A stretch of 64,000 bases of DNA, taken from contig NZ_JAUSZI010000002.1 in assembly GCF_030817415.1 (NCBI RefSeq), positions 10,763,501 through 10,827,500 on the forward strand. The letters are read 5' to 3'. A model generated the notes under the pieces. The model worked only from the letters and a program-made list of their open reading frames with translations, had not been told where the DNA came from and ran no database searches. The stretch is from Streptomyces umbrinus (GTDB taxonomy: Bacteria > Actinomycetota > Actinomycetes > Streptomycetales > Streptomycetaceae). Shown here in pieces: positions 1-8,453 of the stretch (the stretch's first letter is position 1; each line of letters opens with the position of its first letter). Both the position numbers and the translations under genes were made by a program.

Positions 1-485
1 GGAGGCCATGTGCACCACTTCCGGACAGTTGCGGGGACGTGTACGTGTCGGCACAACCTAGAAAGGCGCATGTCCACGGCACATGTGGTGGGACACCATA
101 GTTCTGGGTGGGGAAATGCGTGCGACCACCATGAGGGCGCCGCGGCCTCAGCGCGCCGGCTCCTGACGATCCGTCCCGTTGCCGGCGAGAGCCGTTACTG
201 GTGGGAAACAGGAGCCGGTTGGGCGCGAAACACGTATCGCTCAGGTTTGTCCGTGTCTGCGAGGGCGTCGTCCTGTGCGAGTGACATCGGGAGGGTCGTG
301 AGCATGTCACCCCATTCATCGACTCTCCTGCCCGGCGCCGGGCGTCCGCATGGGCGTCACGCTTCGGCCCGCGTCCGTCAACGGTCATCCGTCAGGGCTC
401 TCGCGGGGGTGGACCGGTCCGCCCGGCGTCCGCCCCATGCATGAGGTGCTGTGGGTGACGGGGCTGGTGGGCGGGCTGCTGTGTC
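1..485. other. No supportable gene
   Basis: I find no credible gene here. The open frames that cross this stretch have mixed third-position GC and no domain I recognise. It lies beyond the broken small frame at 486-722 and probably contains only intergenic or degenerate sequence. Confidence 0.5.
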
Positions 486-722
486 TCACCGGTCATCTGC
501 CGTCTCCCGTGCGGCAGTGGCTGCCGCAGGCCGTCGCGCCGGCAGGGCCGTCGCCAATTCGGCGTCCATGGTGGTGTGCGCCCGCAGATCGGCGAGTGCG
601 TCGTCCAATTCGGCGAGGTGTTCGCCCAGCGTGTGCCAGCGCTCGCTTTCGCGTTGCACTTCGGGTAACTACTGCAGCCGGGCCTGCAGCAGGGCGTCGA
701 TTGCCGTCGAAATGTTCGACAT
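486..722 (-). pseudogene. Small coiled-coil-like reading frame broken by an in-frame TAG
   Basis: Read on the minus strand from the ATG at 722, this frame encodes about 78 residues starting MSNISTAIDALLQARLQ. It is broken at codon 18 by TAG (669-671), then continues through LPEVQRESERWHTLGEHL and ELDDALADLRAHTTMDAEL to a TGA at 486-488. The part after the stop has strong heptad-like Leu/Ala/Glu character and Streptomyces-like codon use, so it looks like a formerly intact small helical protein. A sequencing error is the other explanation. I do not recognise the family and propose no function. Confidence 0.4.
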
Positions 723-888
723 TGGTCCCCCAGTCGCACAGTGGCACCATTCGTCCCGTCGAATCCGGGATAGGTGCGTCACTCCCCATCTGGTAGGCAC
801 CGTACCGGTGTGGGTGTGCCTCTGGCCGGTGTTTTGTGATTACCGCACGAAAGGGAACAACTACTCCTGGTTGAGAAGGCTTCAGGCC

Positions 889-1527
889 TCACGCCAACGT
901 CGCGTACACGATGAGGTTGTTCACCGGATGGCCCTGGGCGTCGAAGTCGCCGTCGCAGGTGACCAGTCGCAGGGCGCGGTCCTTCGTCGGGCCATAGACC
1001 TTCTTGGTCGGGAAGGAGTCCTTGCTGACGCTCTCGGTGTCCGTGACCGTGAAGTGCGCCGATTCGCCGCGGTCGTTGGTGACGGTGATGTCCGCACCCT
1101 TGGTGATCTTCTTGAGGTCGTGGAAGACGGCCTTGCCGAAGCGGGTGTCGTTGTGGCCGATGATCACGGCGGGACCGACCTCACCGGGCACGGAGCCGCC
1201 GATGTACCAGCCGGCGGTCATGCCCTTCTCGGCCGGGGGGACCTCCACGGTCCCGTCCGTGTTGCGACCGAGCTCCATCAGGGAACTGGTGATCCCGACC
1301 GAGGGGATGGCGACTTCGGTGGGGACGGCCGGCTGTGTGGCCTCCGGAGCGCCCGGCGAGGCGGTACTGCCGGCGGCGGCAGGGGTGTTGGGAGCGGCCG
1401 GGGCGGGCTTGTCGGCGGCCGACGAACAGCCGGTGAGCACGGCGAGGACCACGGGTACGACGACGGCGAGGCGGGCACGGGCCGGCAACGTGCCGAAGCG
1501 CCGTGCCGGATGGGGTGCAGGTGACAC
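889..1527 (-). CDS. Class E/F-type sortase (membrane or lipid anchored)
   Basis: Sortase transpeptidase, about 212 residues from a GTG at 1527; upstream in-frame codons lack family features. The N-terminus is basic and hydrophobic and ends in a lipobox-like LAVLTGC, so it may be a lipoprotein or have a single membrane segment. A Pro/Ala-rich linker (about residues 40-70) follows, then the sortase barrel. The catalytic His is in VIIGHND and the catalytic Cys in LVTCDG near the C-terminus. These short actinobacterial sortases cut a C-terminal sorting signal and transfer the protein to the cell wall, or do a specialised version of this. The gene lies directly downstream of a small tail-anchored surface protein (1659-2018), its obvious candidate substrate, and of a two-component system. 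The exact class (E or F) is inferred. Confidence 0.85.
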   Translation of the reverse strand: MSPAPHPARRFGTLPARARLAVVVPVVLAVLTGCSSAADKPAPAAPNTPAAAGSTASPGAPEATQPAVPTEVAIPSVGITSSLMELGRNTDGTVEVPPAEKGMTAGWYIGGSVPGEVGPAVIIGHNDTRFGKAVFHDLKKITKGADITVTNDRGESAHFTVTDTESVSKDSFPTKKVYGPTKDRALRLVTCDGDFDAQGHPVNNLIVYATLA

Positions 1528-1599
1528 AACGGACTCCAGAGCAGAACCAAGGGCAGAGGCAGAGGACCTGAACGGCTTACGGGACCAGGCGCACACGCG

Positions 1600-1629
1600 G
1601 TGGCGCCGCCCGGAGACGGGCGGCGCCAC
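1600..1629 (-). terminator. Perfect 13-bp hairpin between surface protein and sortase genes
   Basis: The arms at 1600-1612 and 1617-1629 are perfectly complementary around a GAGA tetraloop. No T-run follows on the minus strand, which is usual for Streptomyces terminators. It sits just after the stop of the surface protein gene and before the sortase gene. It may therefore terminate or attenuate read-through, making the sortase less expressed than its presumed substrate. Confidence 0.7.
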
Positions 1630-1658
1630 TGTTGTGCCCGGTGGGGCTGTGCCGAGCG

Positions 1659-2018
1659 TCAGCCGTTGTGACGTCCCGCGGCGCGGCGGCGCAGGACGAT
1701 GGTGCCGGCGCCCGCGAGCAGCAGAGCGCCGGTGGCCGAACCGACGAGGGTGGCGGTGCCGGTGTCTTCGGCCGGGGCCTCGCCCGCGGCGACGCCGCCC
1801 TTCGGAAGGTCCTTGGCGGCCGCGGCCTTCCTGGCTTCGAGCTCCTTCGCCTTCTTGGCGTCCTCGGCCTTCTTCTCGGCCGCGGTCTTGTCTTCTCCCG
1901 TGACCGCGCTCGGCGTGGGCGTCGGGTCGTCGGCGACGGCCGCTCCGACCGGGACGAGCATCGCGCCGGTCGCGACGGCGGTCAGAACGGCGAAACGCAG
2001 GGTGCGTTGGCGGGACAT
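1659..2018 (-). CDS. Small secreted surface protein with sorting-signal-like tail
   Basis: 119 residues from the ATG at 2018 (MSRQRTLRF). A signal peptide occupies about residues 1-30 (AVATGAMLVPVGAAVA). A charged, lysine/alanine-rich helical middle follows (KKAEDAKKAKELEARK), then a Gly/Pro stretch, a hydrophobic segment and the basic tail LRRRAAGRHNG. Signal peptide, hydrophobic segment and basic tail are the layout of a sortase substrate. No canonical LPxTG is present; the nearest match before the membrane segment is PAEDTG. It lies immediately upstream of the sortase gene. It could simply be a tail-anchored membrane protein. The function of the exposed domain is unknown. Confidence 0.7.
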   Translation of the reverse strand: MSRQRTLRFAVLTAVATGAMLVPVGAAVADDPTPTPSAVTGEDKTAAEKKAEDAKKAKELEARKAAAAKDLPKGGVAAGEAPAEDTGTATLVGSATGALLLAGAGTIVLRRRAAGRHNG

Positions 2019-2141
2019 GTATCGCTCCAGTTCCAGCCCGGCCTTGGTGGTACCTGGTTGGCGAGCCGCACCAGGTTCCGGGCATGGCCCCACACTTGCG
2101 CCCACTTGTGAAGAAGCTGTCAGAAGCTCATGGTCATCGCA

Positions 2142-4253
2142 TCAGGGCTGTCCAGGGGCCTCACCGGCCCCCGGAATTCCGCGGTTCTTCGCAGCCCCCT
2201 CCGGTCCGTTCTCCGGTCCGGTGGAGGTTGTTTCGTCCCGGGTGACCGGCAGCCACAGGGTGAAGACCGAGCCCTGTCCCTCCGTGCTCACGACACTCGC
2301 CGTGCCACCGTGGGCCTCGGCGAGCTTGAGGACGATCGCCAGGCCGAGGCCGCTGCCGCCGGTGCTCCGGTTGCGGGACTTCTCCGCCCGCCAGAAGCGG
2401 TCGAACACATGAGGGACGTCGTCCGCGGGGATGCCGCTGCCGGTGTCGGCCACCTCTACGGCCACCTGGTCCCCGGAAGCGGTGACGTACGAGCGCATCG
2501 TCACCCTGCCGCCGGACGGTGTGTGGCGTACGGCGTTGGAGACCAGGTTGCTCATGGCCTGCCGCAGCCGTACGGGGTCGGCGTCGAGCAGCGGCGGTCG
2601 GGGCGCGTCGGGCGGCGCCGCGGGGACCGCCAGGGTGACACCCGCGGTCTCGGCCAGCCCCTGGTGCGCCGCGGCGACCTGGCCGAGCAGGTCGTCCACA
2701 CGCACCGGCTCCAGATGCAGGCGCAGCGCGCCCACGTCGGCCGCCCCCAGGTCCTGGAGATCGTCGACGATGTGCTGAAGCTGTACCGCCTCCTCGTGCA
2801 GTGAGGAGACGAACGCCGGGTCGGGTTCGGCCAGACCGTCCTGCGCCGCCTCCAGCCAGCCGCGGATATTGCTCAGCGGAGTACGCAGTTCATGGGCGAC
2901 GTCGCTGACCATCACCTTGCGCTGCTCCTCCAGCCGCGCCCGGTGTGCGGCCATGTCGTTGAAGGCCGCCGCCAGCCGTCCGATCTCGTTGTCCGAGCCG
3001 ACCGGTACGGGCGCCGAGTCCATGCCGTCCCGCATCCGCTGGGCGGCGCCGGTGAGCGCGTGCAACGGGCGTACGAGCCGGGCTCCGGCGATCACCGAGG
3101 CGCCGACGGTGAGGGCGAGGACCAGGGCGGTGACCCCGGCGATGCGTGCGGTGTTGGCCGGTGAGAGGTCGAAACCGGGCACGCCGGCGGCGTCGGTGCT
3201 GTCGATGAACAGCAGTGCGGGCGCGGCGACATAGGACGTGAGCTGTTCGCGGCGGGCGCTGCCGACGCAGGCGGCTATGGCCCGGTCGTGCTTGCTGCTG
3301 TGAGCCGCGGGCACGCGCCCGTCATCGGTCGCCTTCTCCTTGGCCGCCCTCGCCAGCGCCGCCTTCTCCTCGACCGCCTTCTGCTCCGCGGCCCGCTGCT
3401 GGGCGTCCGCCTCCTGCTTGCTGAGGCCGGTCGTGGGAAGCGCGGCCGGTATGCCGGTGTCCGTGCCTCCCGTCCCGTATCCGCGGTCCCAGGACAGGTC
3501 CAGGTTCAGTTTCACGCCCGTGCGGCCCTGCCGCTTCAGACAGGCGTCGGTCAGTTGGTTGAGCGCGCGCAGGGCCTTCCTCTCGGTCGGCGTGGGGCCG
3601 GACGCGTAGGACGTCAGGCACTTCACTTCCATGGAGCGGTCGGTCTCACTGCTCACGAACTGGACGCGGGACCGCCCGCTCGGACTCTCGACGACGTCCG
3701 CGGCGATGCCCGCCGCACCGAGGCACTTCGCGCTGTCGGCGCTGGCCTTCCGCAGGAGCGTACGTTCCTGCGCGGGCAGCAGGAACGGCCCCACCGCACG
3801 TGGATCGACGCGGTCAGCGCCCGCGGAGGCGGTGTCGGGCACCAGCACGGTGTCGACGGACAGCGGGTCGACGACCGCCGAGGCCTGCGGTGGCAGCGGG
3901 GCGGTGGTGGAGGAGGTGCCGTTCGAGTCGTCGGAGGAGTCGAAGAGGGGTCGCTTGTCCTGGGTGGTCAGCACGATCCGGCGCTGGGACTTCCCGGCCA
4001 GTTTGCGCACGGTGCCGTCGACGCCCTCCCAGCCCGGGTGGGTCGCCGCGTACCCCAGCAGGGTGTTGTAGATCTCGGCATCGGCGCTGAGGTTCTGGCC
4101 CTGCTCCTGGCGGATCGCGCCGGAGGTCGTCTGCACGGCGAGCCAGGCGGTGGCGGCGACCGAGCACGAGGCCACCAGTGCCGACACGGTCAGCAGGCGC
4201 CCGAGCAGGCTCTTGCGGAGCGGCAGCCGCGCCCGCTCGTCACGACGACGCAC
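2142..4253 (-). CDS. Two-component sensor histidine kinase (HAMP, HisKA, HATPase)
   Basis: Membrane sensor kinase of 703 residues. An N-terminal membrane helix (about 15-40) leads into a long extracytoplasmic sensor region of roughly 330 residues, which contains an Ala/Glu/Lys-rich coiled-coil stretch (EADAQQRAAEQKAVEEKAAL). A second membrane helix (about 370-390), a HAMP linker and the dimerisation/phosphoacceptor box VAHELRTPLSN (His near residue 450) follow. The ATPase domain has N (NLVSNAVRHT), G1 (DTGSGIP) and G2 (GGSGLGLAI) boxes. The start overlaps the end of the response regulator gene by 14 bp, so the pair is co-translated. The signal is unknown. The downstream sortase and surface protein suggest an envelope-related role, which is inference. 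Confidence 0.95.
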   Translation of the reverse strand: MRRRDERARLPLRKSLLGRLLTVSALVASCSVAATAWLAVQTTSGAIRQEQGQNLSADAEIYNTLLGYAATHPGWEGVDGTVRKLAGKSQRRIVLTTQDKRPLFDSSDDSNGTSSTTAPLPPQASAVVDPLSVDTVLVPDTASAGADRVDPRAVGPFLLPAQERTLLRKASADSAKCLGAAGIAADVVESPSGRSRVQFVSSETDRSMEVKCLTSYASGPTPTERKALRALNQLTDACLKRQGRTGVKLNLDLSWDRGYGTGGTDTGIPAALPTTGLSKQEADAQQRAAEQKAVEEKAALARAAKEKATDDGRVPAAHSSKHDRAIAACVGSARREQLTSYVAAPALLFIDSTDAAGVPGFDLSPANTARIAGVTALVLALTVGASVIAGARLVRPLHALTGAAQRMRDGMDSAPVPVGSDNEIGRLAAAFNDMAAHRARLEEQRKVMVSDVAHELRTPLSNIRGWLEAAQDGLAEPDPAFVSSLHEEAVQLQHIVDDLQDLGAADVGALRLHLEPVRVDDLLGQVAAAHQGLAETAGVTLAVPAAPPDAPRPPLLDADPVRLRQAMSNLVSNAVRHTPSGGRVTMRSYVTASGDQVAVEVADTGSGIPADDVPHVFDRFWRAEKSRNRSTGGSGLGLAIVLKLAEAHGGTASVVSTEGQGSVFTLWLPVTRDETTSTGPENGPEGAAKNRGIPGAGEAPGQP

Positions 4254-5025
4254 GGCGCACGCTCTTCGCGTTGGTACTCGTGTCGGTCCTCTTGGTCCTC
4301 GCGGGATCCGTCAGCTTGTAGCCGACGCCGAAAACGGTGAGCAGCCGGTCCGGCCGCCGGGGTGCGCGCTCGATCTTCTTGCGCAGATTCATGACGTGTA
4401 CGTCGACGGTGCGGCCGCTGATGTACTTGTCGAAGCCGTGCAGTTCCTCCAGGAGCCGCTGCCGGGTGAAGACCCGGTCGGGCTCCGCCGCCATCGCGGC
4501 CAGGATGCGGAACTCGCCGGGCGTGCACACGACCGGCGTCCCCCCGACCGACACCTCGTGCCGGGCCGGATCGACTCTGAGAGCGCCCACCGACAGCGCC
4601 CCGTCCCCGGCGGCGCCGGGCGTGGGGTCGGGGGCGGAGGGGGCGGTCCCCTCGGAGCTCCGGTTGCGGCGCAGGAGCGTACGCACCCGGGCCACCAGCT
4701 CACGAGGACTGAACGGCTTGGTCACGTAGTCGTCGGCACCGAGGTCCAGACCGAGCAGCAGATCGTCCTCGGTACTGCGGGCCGTCAGCATCATCACCAG
4801 CACTTCGCGGCCCTCGGCGCGCAGGATCCGCACCACGTCGAGGCCGTCGGCCCGGGGCATCATCACATCGAGGACGAGCAGGTCGGGTTCCCGGTGCCGA
4901 ACCTGCTCAAGAGCCGTCCGGCCGTCCTCCACCACCGTGACCGTGTGTCCCTCGTGCTCCAGATAACGGCGCACCAGTTCGGCCTGCTTCGTGTCGTCTT
5001 CAGCGACCATGATGTTTGCGCACAC
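4240..5025 (-). CDS. OmpR/PhoB-family response regulator
   Basis: 261 residues. The receiver domain (about 1-120) has acidic residues in VAEDD, the phospho-acceptor Asp53 in LLVLDVMMP, a Thr/Ser switch in MLTARS and the Lys in DDYVTKPFS. A linker rich in Pro/Ala/Gly follows, then a winged-helix DNA-binding domain with the typical FRILAAMA and SGRTVDVHVMNLRKKIE segments. The GTG at 5025 is taken as start; an internal ATG at 5010 (MVAEDDT) is equally possible. It partners the overlapping kinase gene at 2142-4253. It is first in the minus-strand run, so the promoter should lie in the segment just upstream of 5025. Confidence 0.95.
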   Translation of the reverse strand: MCANIMVAEDDTKQAELVRRYLEHEGHTVTVVEDGRTALEQVRHREPDLLVLDVMMPRADGLDVVRILRAEGREVLVMMLTARSTEDDLLLGLDLGADDYVTKPFSPRELVARVRTLLRRNRSSEGTAPSAPDPTPGAAGDGALSVGALRVDPARHEVSVGGTPVVCTPGEFRILAAMAAEPDRVFTRQRLLEELHGFDKYISGRTVDVHVMNLRKKIERAPRRPDRLLTVFGVGYKLTDPARTKRTDTSTNAKSVRRASS

Positions 5026-5535
5026 GCCGGAGAGCGTAACGACCGTGGAGCCGGGGACGGTGGCAAGTGACCTTTTCGGGCGGGGAGTTCAGGCCACCGT
5101 CATGACGTCGGACCGCGTCGGCGCGGTCTCGGCGAGGCCCCCGTCGGCCGACGGCCGGCACGTTCTCCCGGCGCGGCTTCCCGTACGTCCACGCGCTTGT
5201 GCAGGAGGGACGGCGCGGCCCGACCGTGTACGCCGTCGACGAGATGCCTGCCTACACCAATCACGTCGGCCGGGTCGCAGAGAAGATCGGCCCGAGGGGA
5301 GCGAGCCGCGGGCCTTCACACGCTTGGCCTGACCGCAGGCGTCCAGCCGATCGAGGACCAGGCGGGCGATGCGGGCGGGCACCGGCCTCGTACGAACCCA
5401 CAGGACTCGGCGGTGGAGGCCGTTGCCGCCCTCGGAGAAACCACTGGCGTCCGTTTGGCGTGCACATGTGCAGGAACCGCGGGATGCTGACGGGGAGCGC
5501 TGCCCATGACCTGACGAGCAGTGGTGGTGAGCGCC
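5026..5535. other. Degenerate intergenic stretch with coding-like fragments
   Basis: This 510-bp gap separates divergent regulator genes and should carry both promoters. It also contains a plus-strand fragment (about 5156-5300) that reads TFSRRGFPYVHALVQEG and then TVYAVDEMPAYTNHVGRVAE, with about 90% GC at third positions over 48 codons. A second fragment on the minus strand (about 5330-5470) has similar codon bias. Neither has a plausible start and stop. They look like remnants of genes lost at this junction. I do not recognise the parent families. Confidence 0.45.
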
Positions 5536-8232
5536 ATGGCTGGGCTGGAGGAGAACGGTCCGGAACCGACCACATCGTGCGCCGATCCCCAAGGAGACCC
5601 GTTCCTGCACACGCGGTTCGCGATACCGGCACGTCCCGCGACGTTCCTGCGACGGGAACGGCTGGTCAGGCACCTCGACCAGGCTCTGCGGACGCCGTTG
5701 ACCATGGTCAGCGGGGCCGCGGGCGCGGGCAAGACCCTGCTGGCCGCCGACTGGGCCGTGCGAGGGGACCGGCCCGTCGCCTGGCTCACCAACGACGCCA
5801 CGGCCCAGGGCTGCGGCATGTTCTGGGCGTACTTCCTCCAGGCCCTGAGCGCCTCCGGTGTGCCGCCGCCCGCCGAGGTCGGCTCCCCCGCCGACGCGAG
5901 CCGCGTGGACCAGACGCTGCTGACGCGACTCGCCGCAGGTCTGAGCGACCGGGACCGGCCCGTGATCGTGGTGCTCGACGAGTACGACCGTGTGACGGCG
6001 CCGGAGATCGCGGAGCAGCTGGAATTCGTCCTGCACCACGCGGGACGGGGCATGCGTCTGATCCTCGTCACCCGCACTGAGCCCCTGCTGCCGCTGCACC
6101 GCTACCGGGCGGTCGGAGACATGACCGAGATCAGGGCCGCGGAGCTGGCCTTCACCCCCGAGGAGGCGGCCGCGCTGCTGGAGCTGCACGAGCTGCGCGT
6201 TCCGGTGTCCGCCGCGCGGACCCTGGTGGAGCGCACCCGGGGATGGGCCGCCGGACTGCGACTGTGTGCCCTGGCCGCGCAGGAGAGCCCGGATCCGGAG
6301 ACGTATCTGAAGGAGTTCGAGGTCGATCGCACCACGGTGGCCGACTTCCTGCTGGCGGAGGTGCTCAAGCGGCAGAGCCCCGAGGCGCAGGACCTCCTGC
6401 TGCGGGTCAGCGTCCTCGACCGCTTCGGTCCCGAGCTGGCGAACGCGCTGACCGGGCGAGCCGATGCCGAGTCCGTCCTGGCCGGGCTGCACCGCGAGAA
6501 CGCGTTCGTCGAGTACCTCGGGCACGACCGGTACCGACTCCACCCGCTGTTCGGTGAGATCCTCCACGCCCATCTGCGCATGCGCTCTCCCGGTCTGGAG
6601 CCCGAACTCCACCGACGGGCCGCGACCTGGCTGCGGGACTCCGGATCCCTCGCGGAGACGCTCGGCCACGGTGCCGCCGCGGGCGACTGGGAGTTCACCG
6701 CCGGCGCCCTCGTCGACGACCTCGCCATCGGCCAGCTCTTCACCGGTCTCCGCTCGGACCATCTGGCCGAGCTGTTCTCGGGGATGGGCCCCGAGGCCAC
6801 GAGCACCGCCACGGATCTCGTCCGGGCAGCCCGTGAGCTGGCACGGAGCGACCTCGACCATGGTCTGCCCCACCTGCGGCACGCCGAGCAGAGCCTTGCG
6901 GAGGAAGAGCGGATACCGGCCGGGGACGCTCCTCCCGGCCTCGCGGCGGCCCGGTTGAGCTGCGCCCTGCTGGAAGCCCTGGCCGCCCGGCTGACCGGTT
7001 CGCCGGCGAGGGCGGAGACGGCGGCGGAGACCGCCGAGGAACTCCAGCAGGAGGTGCCCGCCCAGCTCCTGGACGCCCATCCCGAAGTCGCCGCCCTGCT
7101 GTCGACCCATCTCGGCTCGACGCGGCTGTGGGCCGGGCGCTTCGAGGACGCACGTGACGCCCTGAGCACGGCGGTCGCCTGCTCCGGGGGAGCCTCGACG
7201 GCCCTTCCGCGCGAGGAGTCCCTCGGCCATCTGGCCCTGATCGACTATCTGAACGGCTGGCCCGGCCGGGCGGAGCGCAAGGCCCTGGCTGCGGTCACCG
7301 AGACCGACCGGTTCGGTCTGAGGGAGGAGTCCGGCTCCGGCATCGAGCTGCTCGTCCTGGCCGCCGTGGCCGTCGACCGCAACGAACTCGACCGGGCCCA
7401 GGCCCTCCTCGACACGGCGGCCGACTCCCAGCACGCGATGCGGGACCCGGTGATGCGCGCGGGGCGGGCCCTCGCCACCGCGCGGCTGCTCCTGGCCCGC
7501 GGCGAGACGCACGCCGCGCTCGAAGCGGCGGAACCGGGCGTCGCCGCCGACGTGGTCTCCCCCTGGTCGGAGGCGCACCAGGCGCTGGTGACCTCGGCCG
7601 CGCACCTGGCGGAGGGCCGGCCGGAGACGGCCGCCGAGCTGCTGCAGGAGGTCCCCGGCGACCAGCCGGTGTGTGTCGTGGGGGCCGCACGGGCCCAGCT
7701 CGCCGCGGGCCGGCCCGGCGAGGCGCTCGACCTGCTCGACCGAGTGAGGCCCGAGAGCCGTACGGGTCCCGCGGTGACCGTCCGGGCCTCGCTGGTGCGG
7801 GCCCAGGCCGCGGACCGGGCCGGGGACTCCGCCACCGCGCGCAGACTCGTCGCCCATGCCCTCCACGAGGCTCGGCGCGAACGGCTGCGGCGCCCCTTCC
7901 TCGAAGCCGGACCGTGGATCCGGCCCCTGCTGGGCACGGTGCCGCTGCGCGGGCTGGCCGAGGGCTGGCTCACCCCCGGACCGCCACCGTGCGACGCGCA
8001 GCGGGCTCGCCCTGGAGACCAGCCGCCGGCACCGGTCGTGGAGGAGCTGAGCGGGCGCGAGCACGACGTACTGGAACGGCTCGCCCAGATGATGTCGACG
8101 GAGGAGATCGCCGCCGATCTGTATGTGTCGGTGAACACGGTCAAGACGCACCTCAAGAGCGTCTACCGGAAGCTGTCGGTGAACCGGCGCCACGACGCGG
8201 TGCATCGCGCACGGGAGCTGCGGCTGCTGTGA
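5536..8232 (+). CDS. MalT/LAL-type LuxR-family ATPase transcriptional regulator
   Basis: 898 residues from the ATG at 5536 (MAGLEEN); an ATG at 5521 is also in frame. Near the N-terminus is an NTPase domain with Walker A GAAGAGKT (residues 60-67) and a Walker B-like stretch VIVVLDEYDRV. A winged-helix-like region and a long alpha-helical, TPR-like middle follow. The C-terminal LuxR helix-turn-helix (SGREHDVLERLAQ, STEEIAADLYVSVNTVKTHL) fills the last 60 residues. This is the MalT/large-ATP-binding-LuxR architecture, in which an inducer and ATP binding control DNA binding. The MFS exporter gene downstream on the same strand is a possible target. The inducer cannot be deduced. Confidence 0.93.
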   Translation: MAGLEENGPEPTTSCADPQGDPFLHTRFAIPARPATFLRRERLVRHLDQALRTPLTMVSGAAGAGKTLLAADWAVRGDRPVAWLTNDATAQGCGMFWAYFLQALSASGVPPPAEVGSPADASRVDQTLLTRLAAGLSDRDRPVIVVLDEYDRVTAPEIAEQLEFVLHHAGRGMRLILVTRTEPLLPLHRYRAVGDMTEIRAAELAFTPEEAAALLELHELRVPVSAARTLVERTRGWAAGLRLCALAAQESPDPETYLKEFEVDRTTVADFLLAEVLKRQSPEAQDLLLRVSVLDRFGPELANALTGRADAESVLAGLHRENAFVEYLGHDRYRLHPLFGEILHAHLRMRSPGLEPELHRRAATWLRDSGSLAETLGHGAAAGDWEFTAGALVDDLAIGQLFTGLRSDHLAELFSGMGPEATSTATDLVRAARELARSDLDHGLPHLRHAEQSLAEEERIPAGDAPPGLAAARLSCALLEALAARLTGSPARAETAAETAEELQQEVPAQLLDAHPEVAALLSTHLGSTRLWAGRFEDARDALSTAVACSGGASTALPREESLGHLALIDYLNGWPGRAERKALAAVTETDRFGLREESGSGIELLVLAAVAVDRNELDRAQALLDTAADSQHAMRDPVMRAGRALATARLLLARGETHAALEAAEPGVAADVVSPWSEAHQALVTSAAHLAEGRPETAAELLQEVPGDQPVCVVGAARAQLAAGRPGEALDLLDRVRPESRTGPAVTVRASLVRAQAADRAGDSATARRLVAHALHEARRERLRRPFLEAGPWIRPLLGTVPLRGLAEGWLTPGPPPCDAQRARPGDQPPAPVVEELSGREHDVLERLAQMMSTEEIAADLYVSVNTVKTHLKSVYRKLSVNRRHDAVHRARELRLL

Positions 8233-8453
8233 GCAGGTGGCTGTGCCTTCGAAGCCTGCCCGGCCGGGGACTCCTGCCGGGGCCCGTGCCCAGCCGGGTG
8301 CCCATGTCCCGCGGAGGGCCTTCGCACCGCGCCCGGCTCGCCCGTGCGGGGTGAGGCGCGGGGCCGGTTCTTCGGGTGCGATGGGGGTGGCGGCAGGGCA
8401 TCGGCCGGCCGCTGCCCGGTGGACTCCGCCGGGCCCCGGGGCGACTCGGCGAG

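Noticed and set aside
10..1524. Two plus-strand frames at the left end
   Set aside because: Mixed codon bias, no start context and no recognisable domain. They partly overlap the sortase and the broken minus-strand frame.
889..2085. A 398-residue minus-strand frame covering the sortase and the gene upstream
   Set aside because: Only the last 212 codons show sortase features. The earlier part overlaps the real small surface-protein gene in another frame and crosses a perfect hairpin, so it is open by GC bias alone.
5089..8205. A minus-strand frame of over 1000 codons
   Set aside because: It is the antisense of the LuxR regulator, has an Arg/Gly/Pro-rich low-information composition and no domain. 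Long antisense frames are normal at this GC content.
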